A DNA stretch of 64,000 bases from Mycobacterium numidiamassiliense (GTDB lineage Bacteria; Actinomycetota; Actinomycetes; Mycobacteriales; Mycobacteriaceae). The DNA lies in the NCBI RefSeq assembly GCF_900157365.1, contig NZ_FUEZ01000004.1, positions 4,370,966-4,434,965 on the forward strand, in the 5' to 3' direction. The notes under the pieces are model-generated. The model was not told the origin of the DNA. It worked only from the letters and a program-made list of their open reading frames with translations, and made no database searches. The position numbers and the translations under genes were made by a program. Shown in pieces: positions 59,841 through 64,000 of the stretch (its first letter is position 1; each line of letters starts with the position of its first letter).

Positions 59841-60812
59841 ATGCGCACCCGTCCGCTCACCGTGCTCACCGCGATCGCCGCGGTGACGTTGGTGATCGCC
59901 GGGTGCGACGAAGCGCTGGTAGCGGCCAAAGTCCCGGCCAAAGTGGCCGTCAGCAAGGCGGGGTTCGGCGGGTCCGGCCGCGACGCGCTGGGACCACAAC
60001 CGCAGCTCATTCAGCTGCTGCTGGACACCGTGTCGACATCCGGGATAGCCGCCGCCACCGACGCGCCGCCGAGCGCCGGGTTCAGCGGCGTGCAGGCCCG
60101 CATCCAGCAGGCCACTGACGAAGCCGCGGCCAGTGGGGCCGCCCTCTCGGTGGCCATCCTCGACCGCAAGACCCACGAACAGGTCTCCAACGGCAACAGC
60201 CAGATCATCGGCACCGCCTCGGTGGCCAAGCTCTTCATCGCCGACTATCTGCTGCTCGCCGAGTCCCAGGGCAAGACCACCCTGTCCCCGGACGACCGTG
60301 CGGCCCTCGACGTCATGTTGCAGTCCTCCGACGACGGCGCCGCCGAGAAATTCTGGGCTGCGGGCGGCGGCGACGCCATCATCAGCCAGGTAGCCAGCCG
60401 GTACGGGCTGGCGTCCACCACTCCGCCCAGCGACGGTCGCTGGTGGAACACGATGAGCACGCTGAGCGACGTGATCCACTACTACGACATGCTGCTCGAC
60501 GGGACGGGCGGGCTGCCGCCGGAGCGGGCCAAGATCATCGTCAACGATTTGGCCCAGTCCACGCCCAACGGCCTGGACGGCTATCCGCAGCGGTTCGGCA
60601 TCCCCGACGGCCTGTTCGCCGAACCGGTGGCGGTCAAGCAAGGCTGGATGTGCTGCATCGGCGCCGACTGGATGCACCTGTCCACCGGTGTGATCGGCCC
60701 CGACCATCGCTACATCATGGTCGTCCAGTCGCTGCAGCCCGGCGATGACGCCGCCGCGCGCGACACGATCACCCGCGCGGTCAAGACGATGTTTCCCAAC
60801 GGCCGGATCTGA
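59841..60812 (+). CDS. lppW: Lipoprotein LppW (beta-lactamase/penicillin-binding-like fold)
   Basis: 323 residues. Signal peptide with lipobox (TLVIAGC), then a serine-hydrolase-like domain with TASVAKLFIADYLLLAE (an SxxK motif, SVAK) and YDMLLDGTGGLPPER. The usual KTG is replaced by VKQGWM, so penicillin binding or beta-lactamase activity is uncertain. Position between rplS and trmD matches Rv2905. Confidence 0.88.
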   Translation: MRTRPLTVLTAIAAVTLVIAGCDEALVAAKVPAKVAVSKAGFGGSGRDALGPQPQLIQLLLDTVSTSGIAAATDAPPSAGFSGVQARIQQATDEAAASGAALSVAILDRKTHEQVSNGNSQIIGTASVAKLFIADYLLLAESQGKTTLSPDDRAALDVMLQSSDDGAAEKFWAAGGGDAIISQVASRYGLASTTPPSDGRWWNTMSTLSDVIHYYDMLLDGTGGLPPERAKIIVNDLAQSTPNGLDGYPQRFGIPDGLFAEPVAVKQGWMCCIGADWMHLSTGVIGPDHRYIMVVQSLQPGDDAAARDTITRAVKTMFPNGRI

Positions 60813-60822
60813 TCCCTAGCGC

Positions 60823-61509
60823 TCAGGCCTGCAGGTCGGGGCGACGTTCGCGGGTGCGCTGCAGCGAGACCTCTCGTCGCCAGGCGGCGACGCGCGCGTG
60901 ATCACCGGATAACAACACGTCGGGCACGTCGAGCCCGCGCCAGCTGGGCGGCCGCGTGTAGCTCGGACCTTCCAGCAGTCCGCCCAGCGTCGGCGAATGC
61001 GAATCATCTTGATGCGACGCCGGATTTCCCAGCACGCCGGCCAGCAGCCGCAGTACGGCCTCGATCATCACCAGGGCCGCCGATTCACCGCCGGGCAGCA
61101 CGTAGTCGCCGATCGAGACCTCGGCGACCCGCATCCGGCGGGCGGCATCGTCGACGACGCGTTGGTCGATGCCCTCGTAGCGCCCGCAGGCGAACACCAG
61201 ATGCGCCTCTGCGCTCCAGCGTGCGGCGGTGGCCTGATCGAACAACACGCCAGCGGGGGTCGGCACCACCAATAGCGTTTCCTCAGAACAGATTTCGTCC
61301 AACGCATCACCCCACACCGGCGCCTTCATCACCATCCCCGGGCCACCGCCGTAGGGCGCGTCGTCGACCGTCCGATGTACGTCGTGGGTCCACCGCCGCA
61401 GATCGTGCACCCGCAGGTCGACCAGGCCCGACTCAATAGCCTTGCCCGGCAACGCTTGTCGCAGCGGATCCAGGTAGGCCGGGAAGATCGTGACAACGTC
61501 AATCCTCAT
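60823..61509 (-). CDS. trmD: tRNA (guanine-N1-)-methyltransferase
   Basis: 228 residues. Methylates G37 of tRNAs with SAM bound in a trefoil knot: VFACGRYEGIDQRV and VSIGDYVLPGGESAALVMIE are visible. N-terminal RIDVVTIFPAYLDPLRQALP and DDAPYGGGPGMVMK are family motifs. Part of the rpsP-KH-rimM-trmD unit. Confidence 0.95.
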   Translation of the reverse strand: MRIDVVTIFPAYLDPLRQALPGKAIESGLVDLRVHDLRRWTHDVHRTVDDAPYGGGPGMVMKAPVWGDALDEICSEETLLVVPTPAGVLFDQATAARWSAEAHLVFACGRYEGIDQRVVDDAARRMRVAEVSIGDYVLPGGESAALVMIEAVLRLLAGVLGNPASHQDDSHSPTLGGLLEGPSYTRPPSWRGLDVPDVLLSGDHARVAAWRREVSLQRTRERRPDLQA

Positions 61510-61521
61510 GTCGATGCACGC

Positions 61522-62049
61522 CTATGCCAAATCCAGCAGGCCTTCGGGCGGATCGATCTCGACCATGCCCTCCTGCAGTGACACCGACGTTACGATGGCA
61601 CTGACGAAGGGCACCAACACCTCACCATCGTCGCCAGAACGCTTGACGGCCAACAGTTCCCCTGCGGCGGTGTGCAGCACTTCGGCGACCACGCCGACAT
61701 CCCGTCCGGCCGTGGTACGCACGCGCAGGCCCTCCAGCTGATGGTCGTAGTAGGTGTCCGCCTCATCGATCGGCGGCAGATCGCCGGAGTCCACCACGAA
61801 CACACTGCCCCGCAGCGCATCGGCGGCGTTGCGGTCGTCGACTCCGTCCAATCGCACCAGCAGCCGCCCGCCGTGTTCACGCGCGTCAGCGACGACGTAA
61901 CTGCGCTCTGCGCCGCCGCCACGAGATTTCTTGGCGCGCAAGGCATTGCCCGGCGCGAACCGTTCAGCGGGATCGTCGGTGCGGATCTCAACAACCAACT
62001 CGCCGCCGATGCCGTGCGCCTTCACCACGCGCCCGACAACTAACTCCAA
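61522..62049 (-). CDS. rimM: Ribosome maturation factor RimM
   Basis: 175 residues. Binds S19 and helps 16S processing. N-terminal ELVVGRVVKAHGIGGELVVE and the PRC-barrel region YYDHQLEGLRVRTTAGRDVG, LLAVKRS and VPFVSAIVTSVSL are present. 12 bp upstream of trmD. Confidence 0.95.
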   Translation of the reverse strand: MELVVGRVVKAHGIGGELVVEIRTDDPAERFAPGNALRAKKSRGGGAERSYVVADAREHGGRLLVRLDGVDDRNAADALRGSVFVVDSGDLPPIDEADTYYDHQLEGLRVRTTAGRDVGVVAEVLHTAAGELLAVKRSGDDGEVLVPFVSAIVTSVSLQEGMVEIDPPEGLLDLA

Positions 62050-62062
62050 GGGAGGGCCCGGC

Positions 62063-62305
62063 CTACTGGTCGGTGTCCACCACGTCGACGCGGATACCGC
62101 GGCCGCCGATGCCGGCGACCAGGGTGCGCAGCGCGGTCGCGGTACGTCCCCCGCGACCGATCACCTTGCCCAGATCGTCAGGGTGGACATGAACTTCGAC
62201 AGTCCGCCCCCGCCGATTGGTCACCAAGTCCACCCGGACGTCGTCCGGGTTGTCCACGATCCCCCGCACGAGATGCTCTACTGCGTCGACAACGACCGTG
62301 CTCAT
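62063..62305 (-). CDS. KH-domain RNA-binding protein (KhpA-like, Rv2908c-like)
   Basis: 80 residues. A single type-II KH fold with the GxxG-type loop in LGKVIGRGGRTATALRTLV. Belongs to the KhpA family, which binds RNA and influences cell elongation in some bacteria. Between rpsP and rimM as usual. Confidence 0.93.
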   Translation of the reverse strand: MSTVVVDAVEHLVRGIVDNPDDVRVDLVTNRRGRTVEVHVHPDDLGKVIGRGGRTATALRTLVAGIGGRGIRVDVVDTDQ

Positions 62306-62313
62306 GGCGCCGG

Positions 62314-62832
62314 TCAGCCTTCGGTCGCCGGCTCGGCCGGCTCGGCGGCCTCAGCGGGGGCCTCGACCGCAGCGGTGGCGGCGGGCGCGGCCTCTTCGGC
62401 GGCGGGCTCGTCAGCGGATTCCTCGGCCTTCGCGGCCTTCTTGGCCGGGGCCTTCTTCTTCGGCTTGGCGGCCTCGGTGGTCGGCGCGCCGTCGGCCTCG
62501 GCCAATGCGGCGTTGAACAGCTCCAGCTTGCTGGGCTTGGGCGGAGCGAGTTTCAGGGTGCCCTCGGTACCCGGCAGGCCCTTGAACTTCTGCCAGTCAC
62601 CGGTGATTTTCAGCAGCTTGAGGACGGGCTCAGTCGGCTGAGCACCCACCGAGAGCCAGTACTGGGCGCGCTCGGAGTCGATCTGGATGAGGCTCGGCTC
62701 TTCCTTCGGGTGATAGCGGCCGATGACCTCGATGGAACGGCCGTCGCGGCGGTTGCGCGCATCGGCGACGGCGATGCGGTACTGGGGATTGCGGATCTTG
62801 CCAAACCGCGCGAGCTTGATCTTCACAGCCAT
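62314..62832 (-). CDS. rpsP: 30S ribosomal protein S16
   Basis: 172 residues from ATG 62832. The S16 core (KIKLARFGKIRNPQYRIAVA; GRSIEVIGRYHPKEEPSL) is followed by a long alanine/lysine/glutamate tail (KPKKKAPAKKAAKAEESAD), a normal feature in mycobacteria. First gene of the rpsP-trmD cluster. Confidence 0.96.
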   Translation of the reverse strand: MAVKIKLARFGKIRNPQYRIAVADARNRRDGRSIEVIGRYHPKEEPSLIQIDSERAQYWLSVGAQPTEPVLKLLKITGDWQKFKGLPGTEGTLKLAPPKPSKLELFNAALAEADGAPTTEAAKPKKKAPAKKAAKAEESADEPAAEEAAPAATAAVEAPAEAAEPAEPATEG

Positions 62833-63013
62833 GGTTGAGCGACTTCTCCTGTGTGTCACGCTGCAATTCAGCGATCCTGGCAGGATGCCGGGACCCGGTT
62901 TTGCCTCGCGTGTCTGACCGGCCGTGCGAGCACCCGTGGGTGGGTCGCTCGGCGGACAGCCGCCAATTGTGCCAGAACAGCGGCCCGCGGCAGAAATCCG
63001 GCTTCGTGGCGGC

Positions 63014-63433
63014 CTACTGCACCTTCTGGTAGATCTTCGTCTCGACCCGGCGTGTCATCCGCCAGCCCTCGGGGGTGCGGACGAACTCGTCGTCGTACCA
63101 CAGCCCGCAGAACAGCACCTGGTCCTTGTCGCCGGGAAGCACCATCGGGTTGAAGCAGATCACCCGCGACGACGCCGTGTCCCCGTCGATGCGGACCGAG
63201 AAGTTGCCGAGCATGTGCGCATAGACCGGGAAGGTCGGCAGCACCTCCGAGAGCCACTTCTTCACCTCGGGGAACTGGCCGTCGATGCCGCCGAGCTCGC
63301 GGTAGTCGATGTAGGCGTCCGGCGTGAACACCTTGTCCAGATCGTCGAATCGGCGATTGTCGATGGCGGTGGAATAGTCCACGAGCAGCTGCTGGATCTC
63401 TAAGCGGTCGGATATCTCGGCCAGGCTCAACAT
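63014..63433 (-). CDS. SnoaL-like (NTF2-fold) protein, Rv2910c-like
   Basis: 139 residues from ATG 63433. LSLAEISDRLEIQQLLVDYS, IDNRRFDDLDKVFTPDAYID and YDDEFVRTPEGWRMTRRV are the NTF2/SnoaL cone-fold pattern used by small isomerases, hydrolases and binding proteins. The substrate is unknown. Position matches Rv2910c. Confidence 0.85.
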   Translation of the reverse strand: MLSLAEISDRLEIQQLLVDYSTAIDNRRFDDLDKVFTPDAYIDYRELGGIDGQFPEVKKWLSEVLPTFPVYAHMLGNFSVRIDGDTASSRVICFNPMVLPGDKDQVLFCGLWYDDEFVRTPEGWRMTRRVETKIYQKVQ

Positions 63434-63532
63434 GCATCGATTGAACACCTCGGCCCCGCGGGACAAGACGCCAGGGCAACCGGGGCAATTCCGCGGTACC
63501 GCGCAAAGCCGCCGCGGAGAATAATCGCAGCT

Positions 63533-63886
63533 ATGAGAACGGCAGTCCTGGGTTTAGCAACGGCCCTGGTGCTGTGGGGCGGCTCCGTCATGGCCGCGAC
63601 GACCGCCCGGACCGCTCCCGGTGACTGCGCGTCCGGCAAAGCCTGCATGCGATGGTGCCCGGGCGATCCCGACCCGGCGAGCCGGCCCATCCCCTGGGAC
63701 GCCAACGTCTGCCACGACTTCTACTGGGATTCGGCCGGCGTGCACGACATCGGCACCGGCACGTTCTACTCCTGGTCGTCGCTTCCGTTCAAGCAGCCGC
63801 CCCCGGCCGGCCCGGTGCCCACCCACACGTCCTACCTGCCGCTGCCGACGCTTCCGTTTTGCCCCGTCCCGCCGTGGTGCCCCTGA
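63533..63886 (+). CDS. Small exported protein of unknown function
   Basis: 117 residues. Signal peptide (AVLGLATALVLWGGSVMAA), then a cysteine- and proline-rich mature part (CASGKACMRWCPGDPDP; NVCHDFYWDS; LPFCPVPPWCP). Such small CPGD-containing secreted proteins are common in mycobacteria. Confidence 0.65.
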   Translation: MRTAVLGLATALVLWGGSVMAATTARTAPGDCASGKACMRWCPGDPDPASRPIPWDANVCHDFYWDSAGVHDIGTGTFYSWSSLPFKQPPPAGPVPTHTSYLPLPTLPFCPVPPWCP

Positions 63887-63922
63887 GGCGTCCCGCGGGC
63901 CCGGCCATTAAACTTTGCGCCC

Positions 63923-64000
63923 ATGCGCAAGCTCACTGCCCTGGTCGCTGCGCTGCTCGCGGTGGGTTCGATCGCCGGCGCGGGCACCGGATCGGCCGAC
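63923..64000 (+). CDS. N-terminus of an exported protein, cut by window edge (dacB2 position)
   Basis: The first 26 codons from ATG 63923 encode a signal peptide (LTALVAALLAVGSIAGAG) ending SAD at the window edge. In M. tuberculosis this position holds dacB2 (D-alanyl-D-alanine carboxypeptidase, Rv2911), but the visible part cannot prove it. Confidence 0.5.
   Translation, partial: MRKLTALVAALLAVGSIAGAGTGSAD

Noticed and set aside
1..64000. CRISPR array or cas genes
   Set aside because: No regularly spaced direct repeats and no Cas-like proteins were found.

Overview
The window is high-GC actinobacterial DNA and is almost certainly chromosomal sequence from a non-tuberculous Mycobacterium. 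Both flanks follow the M. tuberculosis Rv2875-Rv2911 gene order: mpt70, mpt53, rlmN, cdsA, frr, pyrH, a MarR regulator, amiC, tsf, rpsB, an M23 peptidase, xerC, viuB, dprA, comM-like, yraN-like, fdhD, rnhB, lepB, rplS, lppW, trmD, rimM, KH protein, rpsP. Species is not fixed. Genes expected from Rv order but not seen here include PPE45 and fdhF. A CsbD-like gene, an MPT63-like gene and a lactate 2-monooxygenase-like gene occupy positions between conserved blocks.

Layout. 1-18,024 is the left core. It runs from the secreted antigen mpt70 through the disulfide/thiol pair (CcdA-like and Mpt53), rlmN, phospholipid and translation genes (cdsA, frr, pyrH, tsf, rpsB), xerC and viuB. From 18,025 to about 52,825 lies a 34.8-kb integrated mobile element. 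52,826-64,000 is the right core, with the rnhB-lepB-rplS and trmD-rimM-KH-rpsP clusters.

The mobile element sits inside dprA. The dprA N-terminal half is at 52,812-53,234 and the C-terminal half at 17,270-18,016. The two halves rejoin in frame when the element is removed. A large serine integrase lies next to the right end and a small excisionase-like HTH gene next to the left end. The two junctions reconstruct a symmetric attB (7-bp outer arms) and an attP with about 25-nt inverted arms. Both are centred on the same CC dinucleotide, so the boundaries are set to the base.

Inside the element, the left arm (18.2-24.9 kb, + strand) is a chain of tightly overlapping small genes ending near an HK97-type prohead protease. 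I see no terminase, portal, major capsid or tail genes, so this is not a complete prophage. The middle (24.9-35.8 kb) is cargo rich in exported proteins (DUF732-type proteins, a lipoprotein, a DUF3761 protein and an exported HNH-like protein), plus a Ser/Thr kinase and a PLP-dependent dehydratase. Further right are two PD-(D/E)XK-like nucleases, a pore-less voltage-sensor protein coupled to a 30-residue membrane peptide, a RepA-like AAA ATPase with a second excisionase-like HTH, an M41-like metalloprotease, an EspC-like/WXG100-like type VII secretion cassette and a RelE-like toxin candidate. Several element genes carry frameshifts, while the core genes look intact.

Data quality: 46,735-46,782 is Illumina Nextera index/adapter sequence joined to a 38-bp inverted copy of nearby DNA. 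Removing 98 bp restores one continuous ORF. This is an assembly artefact and not biology.
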